Assembly (NCBI RefSeq): GCF_003013695.1
Contig: NZ_CP027792.1
Location: forward strand, 2,686,501-2,750,500
Length of the DNA stretch: 64,000 bases
Origin: Pulveribacter suum
Lineage (GTDB): Bacteria; Pseudomonadota; Gammaproteobacteria; Burkholderiales; Burkholderiaceae_C
Reading direction: 5' to 3'
In this document: positions 39,340 to 46,812 of the stretch, in pieces
Layout of the letters: every line of letters begins with the position of its first letter
How positions within the stretch are numbered: the first letter of the stretch is position 1
Position numbers and translations under genes: made by a program
The notes under the pieces: generated by a model
Databases searched by the model: none
The model's input: only the letters and a program-made list of their open reading frames with translations
Told to the model about the DNA's origin: nothing

Positions 39340-40686
39340 CTACAGCAGCGTGCCGCTCAGCAGCAGCGCCGCCACCGAAAAGTAGATCACCAGCCCCAGC
39401 ACGTCCACCAGCGTCGCCACCAGCGGCGCCGAGGCGCTGGCCGGGTCCAGCCCGATGCGCTGCAGCACGAAGGGCAGCATCGAGCCGATGGTGGAGCCAA
39501 AGCACACGATGCCCACCAGCGACGCCCAGATGGTGAAGGCGATCAGCAGGTGGTGCTCGCCGTAGTCGTACAGGCCCAGGTGCTGCCACAGCAGAATGCG
39601 CGCAAAACCGATGGCGCCCAGGCCGGCGCCCAGCACCACGCTGGTGGGCAGCTCGCGCACCAGCACGCGCCACCAGTCGCGCAGGCGCACCTCGCCCAGG
39701 GCCAGGCCGCGGATCAGGAGCGACGTTGCCTGCGAGCCCGAATTGCCGCCCGAGCTCATGATCAAGGGGATGAACATGGCCAGCACCACCGCCTTTTCCA
39801 GCGCCATCTCGTAGTGCTGCATGGCACTGGCCGTGAGCATCTCGCCGAGAAACAAAATGGCCAGCCAGCCGCCGCGCTTGCGCAGCATGGCGAAAAAGCC
39901 CACCTCCAGGTAGGGCGCGCCCATGTGCTCGGCGCCGCCAAAGCGGTTCATGTCCTCCTGCGCTTCCTCCATCAGCGTGTCGATCACGTCGTCCACCGTG
40001 ACGATGCCGATCACGCGCTGCTCCTCGTCCACCACCGGCAGCGCCAGAAAGTCGTACAGCCGGATCAGGCGCGTGACGTCCTCACGGTCGGCCAGGGCGT
40101 GCGTGGTGATGGGTGCGGCGCCGCTCCACAGCGCAGCCAGCGGCTGGGCCGGATCGGCGCTGACCAGCTCGCGCAGCGACAGCACGAAGCGCAGGCGGCC
40201 GTCCGCGTCGGCCACATAGATGGAATACACCGTGCCATGGCGGTGCCCTGGCTGGCGCAGATAGGACAGTGCCTGGGCCACGCTCCAGTCCGGCGGCACC
40301 TGCACGAAGCGCGTGGTCATGATGCGGCCGGCGGTGCCTTCGGGGTAGTCCATCAGCCGCTGCACCGAGGCGCGCGTGGCCGGCTGCAGCAGGCGCAGCG
40401 CGGCCGTGCGCTCGTGCGCTGGCAGCCGCGCCAGGCGATCTGCCAGGCGGTCATCGTCCATGCCTTCCAGCACATCGGCCGCGCCGTCCTGGACGATGGC
40501 GCTCACCAGCGGCACGCTGCGGCGCAGCTCGGCGCTTTGCAGCACCTTGATCAGCATGGCGCGGTCGAGCTGGCGCGCCTGGGCGACGGCCGCGTCGCGC
40601 GGCAACGCGTTGAGGTGGACGACAGCGTCCGCAACATGCAAAAAGACAGGGGTGCAGGCAGGGTCAGAAGGGGCTGGGAGGGTCAT
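39340..40686 (-). CDS. mgtE: Magnesium transporter MgtE
   Basis: 448 residues; Mg2+-gated Mg2+ channel. The N-terminal superhelical domain (about 1-125) is followed by two CBS domains (about 130-250, with VDDVIDTLMEEAQED at the end) and a five-helix pore (about 275-448). The pore motif PLIMSSGGNSGSQA and the C-terminal DVLGLVIYF are diagnostic. The ATG at 40686 is the first start before conserved sequence. Transcribed alone. Confidence 0.95.
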   Translation of the reverse strand: MTLPAPSDPACTPVFLHVADAVVHLNALPRDAAVAQARQLDRAMLIKVLQSAELRRSVPLVSAIVQDGAADVLEGMDDDRLADRLARLPAHERTAALRLLQPATRASVQRLMDYPEGTAGRIMTTRFVQVPPDWSVAQALSYLRQPGHRHGTVYSIYVADADGRLRFVLSLRELVSADPAQPLAALWSGAAPITTHALADREDVTRLIRLYDFLALPVVDEEQRVIGIVTVDDVIDTLMEEAQEDMNRFGGAEHMGAPYLEVGFFAMLRKRGGWLAILFLGEMLTASAMQHYEMALEKAVVLAMFIPLIMSSGGNSGSQATSLLIRGLALGEVRLRDWWRVLVRELPTSVVLGAGLGAIGFARILLWQHLGLYDYGEHHLLIAFTIWASLVGIVCFGSTIGSMLPFVLQRIGLDPASASAPLVATLVDVLGLVIYFSVAALLLSGTLL

Positions 40687-40942
40687 GTCAGGCACGGGCA
40701 CGGGGCAGAAAAGGCTGCGGCGGGAGGCAGCCGACCGAAAGGGCGCGGCCGCGCAATGGCAGCGCCCAGCATAGCCAGCACGCCTGGCAAGGCAGGCCAG
40801 CGCAAGGCGCATGCGCTGTAGGCCACAGGCCTGTGCACAGGGCCCCTCCGGCGCTGCGCGTGGGCTGCCTGGGCGTACAGTTACCGCCGCACAGTCACGC
40901 GAAACCCTGCAGCGTGGCACTGCTTCGACCAAGGATCTGCCG

Positions 40943-41263
40943 ATGAAAACGCTCCTGACCGCGGCCCTGGCCGCCACCGCCCTGCTGGCCGCCTGCTCGC
41001 ACGGCACGCCACAGACGGCTGCCACGCACACCTACCGCTGCGTGGACGGCAGCACGCTGCGCGCCACCTACCCGACGACCGAGACCGCCACCGTGCACTA
41101 CCAGGGCGCGTCGCGCACGCTGCAGATCGTCCGCTCGGGCAGCGGCGCACGCTATACCGGCGACGGCTGGCAGTGGTGGACCAAGGGCGACACCGGAACG
41201 CTGTCGCGCCTGGGCGCCGACGGCTACGGGGACGAAGTGCTGGCGGAGTGCCAGGCGCCTTGA
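40943..41263 (+). CDS. MliC-family lysozyme-inhibitor-like lipoprotein
   Basis: 106 residues. The lipobox is LLAAC (Cys near residue 18), so it is a lipoprotein. The rest reads as a small beta-barrel: YRCVDGSTLRATYPTT, then TVHYQGASRTLQIVRSGSG and ARYTGDGWQWWTKGDTGTL, then the C-terminal ECQAP. This matches MliC/PliC inhibitors of C-type lysozyme. The ATG at 40943 starts the signal peptide. Confidence 0.8.
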   Translation: MKTLLTAALAATALLAACSHGTPQTAATHTYRCVDGSTLRATYPTTETATVHYQGASRTLQIVRSGSGARYTGDGWQWWTKGDTGTLSRLGADGYGDEVLAECQAP

Positions 41264-41320
41264 AGATGCCGGGGACGGGCGGACGGGCAGGCGGGTGGAC
41301 GCGGCCTGCCCCCAATTCCA

Positions 41321-41383
41321 TGTGTTTTATGGCTCCAGCCCTTGACCATCAAGCGCAGGCAGCTATGAATAGCATAGCAAAAC
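41321..41383 (+). repeat. Dispersed repeat copy in the 41264-41570 gap
   Basis: TGTGTTTTATGGCTCCAGCC, then CTTGACCATCAAGCGCAGGC, AGCTATGAATAGCATAGC and AA. One of the best-preserved copies. The remaining parts of this 307-bp gap hold no gene that I can support. Confidence 0.88.
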
Positions 41384-41570
41384 CGATCCGACCCGGCTTT
41401 TTTCGCGCGGCGTTCGGCGGCTGCCGGACGATTTCTTCACCCCGCCTGTGCCCCTGCGGCCCCGAATCTTTCCTCCAGCGCACTGTGCCTCGCCCGATGC
41501 CCGGCCCTTCCGTACCAGCATGTCACGCTGCCAGAATGCCTCTTCGGCTTTCCACCACTCAGGAGCACAC

Positions 41571-41999
41571 ATGAAGCGCAGCCAGGAATTCAGGGACGTC
41601 GCCAAGGCCATGGGCACGATCGACTTTTGCATGATGCAGACCGTCGGCCCGCATGGCGTGAGCACGCGGCCGATGTCCAACAATGGCGAGGTCGAATACG
41701 ACGGCGACAACTGGTTCTTCACCAGTGCCGGCACCGCCAAGGTGCGAGACATCCAGCAGGACGCGCGTGTGCAACTGGTCTTTGCCGACACCAAGGCCGT
41801 GAACTTCATCTCGGTCTGGGGCCAGGGCGAGGTGATCCAGGATGCCGACCTGAAGAAAAAGCTCTGGCGCAAGGAACTGCAGGAGTGGTTCCCGGAAGGT
41901 CCCGAGGACGAGGGCGTGCTGCTGATCAAGGTCAGCGCCACCCGCATCCAGAGCTGGGGCCAGATGGGCGAGCACGCTCTGGACCTGGACGCACGCTGA
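41571..41999 (+). CDS. Pyridoxamine 5'-phosphate oxidase-like (general stress protein 26 type) flavoprotein
   Basis: 142 residues with the split-barrel FMN-binding fold of general stress protein 26: DFCMMQTVGPHGVSTRPMS, then NWFFTSAGTAKVRDI and VQLVFADTKAVNFISVWGQGE. AGGAG lies just before the ATG at 41571. It is too short for the PdxH enzyme and probably binds flavin or a related cofactor with unknown activity. It lies 57 bp before the hemerythrin gene on the same strand. Confidence 0.8.
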   Translation: MKRSQEFRDVAKAMGTIDFCMMQTVGPHGVSTRPMSNNGEVEYDGDNWFFTSAGTAKVRDIQQDARVQLVFADTKAVNFISVWGQGEVIQDADLKKKLWRKELQEWFPEGPEDEGVLLIKVSATRIQSWGQMGEHALDLDAR

Positions 42000-42056
42000 A
42001 GCGCGCGGCGCCACGCCGGGCACTCCGTCACGTGTCTTTTCATCTACCCATGCGCC

Positions 42057-42527
42057 ATGCCAGCCGCTGATTCCGCCCCCTCCACTCCGATCGCCCACTT
42101 CGAGCAGCAACACCAGCGCCTGGATGCGCAGCTGCACGCGCATCTGCTGCACCTCATCGGCGGCGATTTCGCCCGCGCCCTGGCGCAGCTGGAGCAGTGG
42201 CGCGCCGGTCTGGCCGAACACATCGAGATCGAGAACACGCGCCTGCTGCCGCATGTGCCGGCCAACGCGCGCTGGGCTGCGCGCGTGTACCTGCTGGAGC
42301 ACGAGCGCATCGCGCTGCTGGCCGATGAGCACCTGCAGCGCGTGCGCGCCGCCGCCAGGCAGGCACCGCTGCCCGATGGCACGCCACGGCGCGAGGCCAT
42401 CCTGGCCCTGCTGGACGGCGCGCACGCGCTGCGCCATGTGATCGAGCACCACCACGAGCGCGAGCACACGGCCCTGGCCCACGAGTTGCCGGCGCCGCTG
42501 CAGCAGGCGGCCTGGGCCGGACACTGA
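42057..42527 (+). CDS. Hemerythrin HHE-domain protein
   Basis: 156 residues, a four-helix bundle. Likely di-iron ligands include His in HFEQQHQRLD, HIEIENTRLLPHV, LLEHERIALL and HVIEHHHEREH. Such proteins bind oxygen, NO or iron. The neighbouring ahpCF and bfr support a role in oxidative or iron stress, but this is inferred from position. It converges with ahpF. Confidence 0.85.
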   Translation: MPAADSAPSTPIAHFEQQHQRLDAQLHAHLLHLIGGDFARALAQLEQWRAGLAEHIEIENTRLLPHVPANARWAARVYLLEHERIALLADEHLQRVRAAARQAPLPDGTPRREAILALLDGAHALRHVIEHHHEREHTALAHELPAPLQQAAWAGH

Positions 42528-42536
42528 GCAGACGAG

Positions 42537-42574
42537 AAAAAAGCGCCCGGCAGTTGCCTGCCGGGCGCTTTCTC
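42537..42574 (-). terminator. Terminator between the hemerythrin gene and ahpF
   Basis: Perfect 13-bp stem AAGCGCCCGGCAG (42541-42553) with CTGCCGGGCGCTT (42558-42570). Six A on the left (42537-42542) give a U-run for the minus strand, so it mainly ends ahpF. It may also stop the hemerythrin transcript. Confidence 0.88.
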
Positions 42575-42608
42575 GGTTGCGGGCCCCCTAAAGGCCAGCC
42601 GGGCTCCC

Positions 42609-44177
42609 TCAAGCCGGCGCCGTGGTGCGGATCAGGTGGTCAAAGGCGGACAACGCGGCCTTGGAGCCTTCGCCGGCGGCGATCACGATCTGCTTGTACG
42701 GCACCGTGGTGCAGTCGCCCGCGGCGAACACTCCGGAGACGTTGGTGTGGTTGCGCGCATCCACCACGATCTCGCCAAACTTGCTCAGCTCCACCGTGCC
42801 CTTGAGCCAGTCGGTGTTGGGCAGCAGGCCGATCTGCACGAAGATGCCCTCCAGCGCCACGTGTTTGACTTCATCGCTGGTGCGGTCCTTGTAGCTCAGG
42901 CCGTTCACCCGGCTGCCGTCGCCGGTCACCTCGGTGGTCTGGGCGTTCAGGATGATGTCCACGTTGGGCATGCTGCGCAGCTTGCGCTGCAGCACGGCGT
43001 CGGCCTTGAGCTCGGGGGCGAACTCCAGCACCGTCACGTGCGCCACCACGCCGGCCAGGTCGATGGCCGCCTCGATGCCGGAGTTGCCGCCACCGATCAC
43101 CGCCACGCGCTTGCCCTTGAACAGCGGGCCGTCGCAGTGCGGGCAATACGTCACGCCCTTGGTGCGGTACTGCTCTTCGCCGGGCACGCCCATGCTGCGC
43201 CAGCGCGCGCCCGTGGCCAGGATGACGGTGCGGCTGCGCAACGTGGCGCCGTTCTCCAGTTCGACCTCGATCAGGCCGCCTTCTTCGGCAGCGGGCTTCA
43301 GGGCCTTCGCGGCCTGCAGGTTCATGATGTCCACCTCGTAGTCGCGCACGTGGCGCTCCAGCGCGGCGGCGAACTGCGGCCCCTCGGTCTTTTGGATGGA
43401 GATGTAGTTCTCGATGTCCACGGTATCGAGCACCTGGCCGCCGAAGCGCTCGGACGCCACCCCGGTGCGGATGCCCTTGCGTGCAGCGTAGATGGCGGCC
43501 GCCGCGCCGGCCGGGCCGCCGCCGACGATCAGCACGTCAAACGCCTCCTTGGCGGCGAGCTTTTCCGCGTCGCGCCCCGCCGCTCCAGAGTCGAGCTTGC
43601 CGATGATCTCGGCCAGCTCCATGCGGCCCTGGCCAAAGTGCTCGCCATTCAGGAACACGGTGGGCACGCCCATGACCTGGCGGTCCTTGACCTCCTGCTG
43701 GAACACGCCGCCGTCGATGGCGGTGTGCGTGATGCCGGGGTTGAGCACGCTCATCAGGTTGAGCGCCTGCACCACGTCCGGGCAGTTGTGGCACGACAGC
43801 GAGTAGTACGTCTCGAAGTGGTGCTCGCCAGGCAGGTTTCTGACCTGTTCCAGCAGGTCGGCGGCTTCCTTGCTCGGGTGGCCGCCGACCTGCAGCAGCG
43901 CCAGCACCAGCGAGGTGAACTCATGGCCCAGCGGCACGCCGGCAAAGCGCACGCCGGTGTCCACGCCCGGGTTGGTGATGAGGAACGAGGGCTTGCGCAC
44001 GGGCATGTCGCCCGCCTCCACCACGGTGACCTTGTCCGACAGGGACGCGATCTGTTTCAGGAGCTCGCGCAGCTCGTGCGCGGTGGCGCTGTCGTCCAGC
44101 GTGGCCACCAGTTCCACGGGGCGCTGCAGGCGCTCCAGGTAGGCTTTCAGTTGGGCTTGGAGGTTGGCATCGAGCAT
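42609..44177 (-). CDS. ahpF: Alkyl hydroperoxide reductase subunit F
   Basis: 522 residues; NADH-dependent flavoprotein that reduces AhpC. The N-terminal tandem thioredoxin-like domain holds C129 and C132 (CHNC). The thioredoxin-reductase-like part holds the FAD site [15 protein letters not shown]345 and C348 (CPHC) and the NAD site [14 protein letters not shown]. The ATG at 44177 matches the family start ([14 protein letters not shown]). It is separated from ahpC by 110 bp containing a terminator-like hairpin. Confidence 0.96.
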   Translation of the reverse strand: MLDANLQAQLKAYLERLQRPVELVATLDDSATAHELRELLKQIASLSDKVTVVEAGDMPVRKPSFLITNPGVDTGVRFAGVPLGHEFTSLVLALLQVGGHPSKEAADLLEQVRNLPGEHHFETYYSLSCHNCPDVVQALNLMSVLNPGITHTAIDGGVFQQEVKDRQVMGVPTVFLNGEHFGQGRMELAEIIGKLDSGAAGRDAEKLAAKEAFDVLIVGGGPAGAAAAIYAARKGIRTGVASERFGGQVLDTVDIENYISIQKTEGPQFAAALERHVRDYEVDIMNLQAAKALKPAAEEGGLIEVELENGATLRSRTVILATGARWRSMGVPGEEQYRTKGVTYCPHCDGPLFKGKRVAVIGGGNSGIEAAIDLAGVVAHVTVLEFAPELKADAVLQRKLRSMPNVDIILNAQTTEVTGDGSRVNGLSYKDRTSDEVKHVALEGIFVQIGLLPNTDWLKGTVELSKFGEIVVDARNHTNVSGVFAAGDCTTVPYKQIVIAAGEGSKAALSAFDHLIRTTAPA

Positions 44178-44208
44178 AGGGAACTCCCGTAGATGTAGTT
44201 GTTTGGGC

Positions 44209-44240
44209 AAAAAAATGCCCGGGCGCCTCAGCACCCGGGC
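44209..44240 (-). terminator. Terminator/attenuator between ahpC and ahpF
   Basis: GCCCGGG (44217-44223) and CCCGGGC (44234-44240) pair. On the minus strand the stem is followed by A then seven T (complement of 44209-44215). It would reduce ahpF relative to ahpC. Confidence 0.75.
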
Positions 44241-44287
44241 GTCTGGTATCAGCCGTTCACACGGCTGCCTGGGTCAGGTGGCTCAAC

Positions 44288-44851
44288 TCAGATCTTGCCG
44301 ACCAGGTCCAGCGAAGGGGCCAGGGTCTTCTCGCCCTCTTCCCACTTGGCCGGGCACACTTCGCCGGGGTGGTTGCGCACGTACTGGGCGGCCTTCACCT
44401 TGCGCAGCAGGTCGGCGGCGTTGCGGCCAATGCCTTCAGCAGTGATCTCCATGGCCTGGATCACGCCGTCCGGGTCCACGATGAACGTGGCGCGGTCGGC
44501 CAGGCCCTGGCCTTCGCGCAGGCAGTCGAAGTTCTGGCTAATCTGCCAGCTGGGGTCGCCCAGCATGGTGTACTGGATCTTGCGGATGGTGTCGGACGTG
44601 TCGTGCCAGGCCTTGTGCACGAAGTGCGTGTCGGTGGAGACGGAGTACACCTCGACGCCCAGCTTTTGCAGCTCTTCGTAGTGGTCGGCCACGTCGCCCA
44701 GCTCGGTGGGGCACACGAAGGTGAAGTCGGCGGGGTAGAAGAAGAACACGGCCCACTTGCCCAGGACGTCCTTTTCGGACACTTCGATGAACTTGCCGTT
44801 CTTGAAGGCTTGCGTCTTAAAGGGCTTGATGGTGGTGTTGAGCACGGACAT
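44288..44851 (-). CDS. ahpC: Alkyl hydroperoxide reductase AhpC (typical 2-Cys peroxiredoxin)
   Basis: 187 residues; reduces H2O2 and organic peroxides. The peroxidatic Cys is C47 in FTFVCPTE and the resolving Cys is C166 in GEVCPAKW. Length and start ([16 protein letters not shown]) agree with enterobacterial AhpC. It is divergent from bfr across 201 bp with dyad-rich sequence, a likely place for OxyR control. Confidence 0.97.
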   Translation of the reverse strand: MSVLNTTIKPFKTQAFKNGKFIEVSEKDVLGKWAVFFFYPADFTFVCPTELGDVADHYEELQKLGVEVYSVSTDTHFVHKAWHDTSDTIRKIQYTMLGDPSWQISQNFDCLREGQGLADRATFIVDPDGVIQAMEITAEGIGRNAADLLRKVKAAQYVRNHPGEVCPAKWEEGEKTLAPSLDLVGKI

Positions 44852-44895
44852 TGGGTTTCCTCTCGGGTGGGTGGGTTGATGGATGGAACGAGACT

Positions 44896-44959
44896 GAAGT
44901 CTAGGCGCTGGCCGCCAATAAAGCCAATTAATTGATGGAATCAAGTTGATTGCCCTAGA
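44896..44959. promoter_or_regulatory. Divergent ahpC-bfr regulatory region with nested dyads
   Basis: AGTCTAGG (44896-44903) and CCTAGACT (44952-44959) are a perfect 8-bp inverted repeat. Between them lie the palindromes CAATTAATTG (44923-44932) and ATCAAGTTGAT (44938-44948). The AT-rich symmetric layout would suit a LysR-type factor such as OxyR, but it does not match the classic ATAG-N7-CTAT pattern well. Confidence 0.4.
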
Positions 44960-45052
44960 CTATGGCAAGCCAGGCCGGCCCGCCGGACATTGTCTTGCCG
45001 CAGGGCCCGGCTGTCATGACAATGCCCTGTCACGCACGAAAGGAAAAGCACC

Positions 45053-45529
45053 ATGAAAGGCGACCCCCAGGTCATTGCCCATCTGCAGGCGCAGCTGAAG
45101 AACGAACTCACGGCCATCAACCAGTATTTCCTGCATTACCGCATGCTCAAGCACTGGGGCCTGGACAAGCTGGCCAAGCGCGAATACGACGAATCGATTG
45201 GCGAGATGAAGCACGCCGATCGGCTGATGGACCGCATCTTCATGCTGGACGGCCTGCCCAATCTGCAGGACCTGGCCAAGCTGCAGGTGGGCGAGGACGT
45301 GCCCGAAATCCTGGAATGCGACCTGCGCGCCGAGCGCGGCGCCCAGGCCACCATCAAGGACGGCATCGCCTACTGCGAATCGGTGCGCGACTACGTCTCG
45401 CGCGACCTGCTGGAGGGCATCCTGGAAGACACCGAGGAGCACATCGACTATCTGGAGACGCAGATCGCCCTGGTGGAGAAGGTCGGCCTGCCCAACTACC
45501 TGCAGTCGCAGATGGGCGACGGCAGCTGA
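45053..45529 (+). CDS. bfr: Bacterioferritin
   Basis: 158 residues, exactly the Bfr length. Ferroxidase residues at the standard numbers are visible: E18, Y25, E51 and H54, with E94 and E127/H130 in the second helix pair. M52 is the haem ligand (GEMKHADRLMDRI). It stores iron as a 24-mer. GAAAGGAAA precedes the ATG. Divergent from ahpC, followed by a terminator. Confidence 0.96.
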   Translation: MKGDPQVIAHLQAQLKNELTAINQYFLHYRMLKHWGLDKLAKREYDESIGEMKHADRLMDRIFMLDGLPNLQDLAKLQVGEDVPEILECDLRAERGAQATIKDGIAYCESVRDYVSRDLLEGILEDTEEHIDYLETQIALVEKVGLPNYLQSQMGDGS

Positions 45530-45555
45530 CGCGCGGCGGCGCCGCAAGCCGAGGG

Positions 45556-45579
45556 AAACGGGCCGCTGGCCCGTTTTTT
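45556..45579 (+). terminator. Terminator after bfr
   Basis: AAACGGGCC (45556-45564), loop GCT, GGCCCGTTT (45568-45576), then T. Confidence 0.88.
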
Positions 45580-45779
45580 CATGCCCTGGCCCCGGCATCG
45601 GCGCCTGACGCGTTTGTAAGGCAAATTCCTACAAGGCAGGACAGGTGACCAGACGCCGCGCAGCGCCGAACCCCGACTTAATTTCTTTTTGGCCTGGTTT
45701 CACAATCCATTTCAACGAATCGAGCAATACATGCAACCGCATGCAACGCCACGAGACGCCGCTGAAAAGGAACCGCGCC

Positions 45780-46109
45780 ATGACCTCCGAACAACTGCTC
45801 GCCGAAATCCGCGAAGCCAACCTCACCTACCTGATGCTGGCCCAGACCCTGGTGCGCCAGGACAAGGCCGAAGCCGTTTTTCGCCTGGGCCTGAGCGAGG
45901 AAGCCGCCGACATTCTGGCAGCCCTGTCGGCTGCGCAAATCCTGAAACTGGCATCGCGCAACACGCTTCTTTGCAGCTTCCGGGTGGACGACGAGCTGGT
46001 GTGGAGCCTGCTGACCAGCCACAACGCCCCGCGCAAGAGCAGCAGCGAGGCCACCAACGCACTGCACGCCAACATCCTGATGGCCAGCCGCGTGTCCGAA
46101 GTGCTTTGA
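45780..46109 (+). CDS. flhD: Flagellar transcriptional activator FlhD
   Basis: 109 residues. LLAEIREANLTYLMLAQTLV is the FlhD N-terminal dimer helix, and ILKLASRNTLLCSFR contains the conserved Cys. With FlhC it forms the master activator of class 2 flagellar genes. AAAGGAA precedes the ATG at 45780. About 200 bp upstream is free for control. flhC follows after 43 bp. Confidence 0.95.
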   Translation: MTSEQLLAEIREANLTYLMLAQTLVRQDKAEAVFRLGLSEEAADILAALSAAQILKLASRNTLLCSFRVDDELVWSLLTSHNAPRKSSSEATNALHANILMASRVSEVL

Positions 46110-46152
46110 CGCCTGCCCCGCCTGCCTGCAACCCGCCTACTGAAAGCCCGCC

Positions 46153-46692
46153 ATGTCCGCACCCGCCAAGAGCGTTTTGAACGAGTCCAAGCAGATCGAG
46201 CGCGCCGTCATGCTGATCGAGATGGGTGCCCGCATGCAGGTGCTGGAGTCGGAGACCACGCTGTCGTACGAGCGCCTGATCCGCCTGTACAAGGAAGTGG
46301 CGGGCAAGTCGCCGTCCAAGGGCCAGCTGCCGTTCTCCACCGACTGGTTCCTGACCTGGCAGGAGAACATCCACAGCTCGCTGTTCCTGAACATCTACGA
46401 GTACCTGTCCAAGGGCGTGGCACTGGATGCGGTGGAGGTGCTCACCAAGGCCTATCGCCTGTACAACGAACAGGTGGCTGCCGCCGAGATCGAGCCGCTG
46501 CTGTCCTTCACCCGCGCCTGGCGCCTGGTGAAGTTCGTGGACGCCGGCATGCTCACGCGCACCCCATGCTCCAAGTGCGGCGGGCAGTTCGTCAGCGAGC
46601 TGTATGAGAACCGGCACTACACCTGCGGCCTGTGCAACCCGCCGGCCCGCGCCGGCAAGAGCAAGAGCGCCGGCGCGCTGACGCTGCACTGA
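46153..46692 (+). CDS. flhC: Flagellar transcriptional activator FlhC
   Basis: 179 residues. The C-terminal zinc site is formed by two CxxC pairs, CSKC (C139, C142) and CGLC (about C159, C162). TDWFLTWQENIHSSLFLN and VEVLTKAYRLYNEQ are FlhC landmarks. Partner of FlhD in the same operon. No motA, cheA or other flagellar gene lies on either side in this window, although flhDC often sits at the head of a motility cluster. Confidence 0.95.
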   Translation: MSAPAKSVLNESKQIERAVMLIEMGARMQVLESETTLSYERLIRLYKEVAGKSPSKGQLPFSTDWFLTWQENIHSSLFLNIYEYLSKGVALDAVEVLTKAYRLYNEQVAAAEIEPLLSFTRAWRLVKFVDAGMLTRTPCSKCGGQFVSELYENRHYTCGLCNPPARAGKSKSAGALTLH

Positions 46693-46703
46693 AAAGCATC
46701 AGT

Positions 46704-46757
46704 CAAATCAGCCTCCAGCCCTTGCCCATCAAGCGCTGGCAGCTATCAAAACCATAG
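46704..46757 (+). repeat. Dispersed repeat copy downstream of flhC
   Basis: CAAATCAGCCTCCAGCCC, then TTGCCCATCAAGCGCTGGC and AGCTATCAAAACCATAG: close to the apparent consensus. It abuts the terminator at 46758. Confidence 0.88.
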
Positions 46758-46787
46758 AAAAAGGCCCCGCTGCTGCAGCGGGGCCTT
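46758..46787 (-). terminator. Bidirectional terminator between flhC and the acylase gene
   Basis: AAGGCCCCGCTG (46761-46772) with CAGCGGGGCCTT (46776-46787). Five A on the left give a U-run for the minus-strand acylase gene; the plus side ends in a weaker T-run. Confidence 0.85.
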
Positions 46788-46812
46788 GGTGCTTTTTAGC
46801 CGGCGAGCGGCG

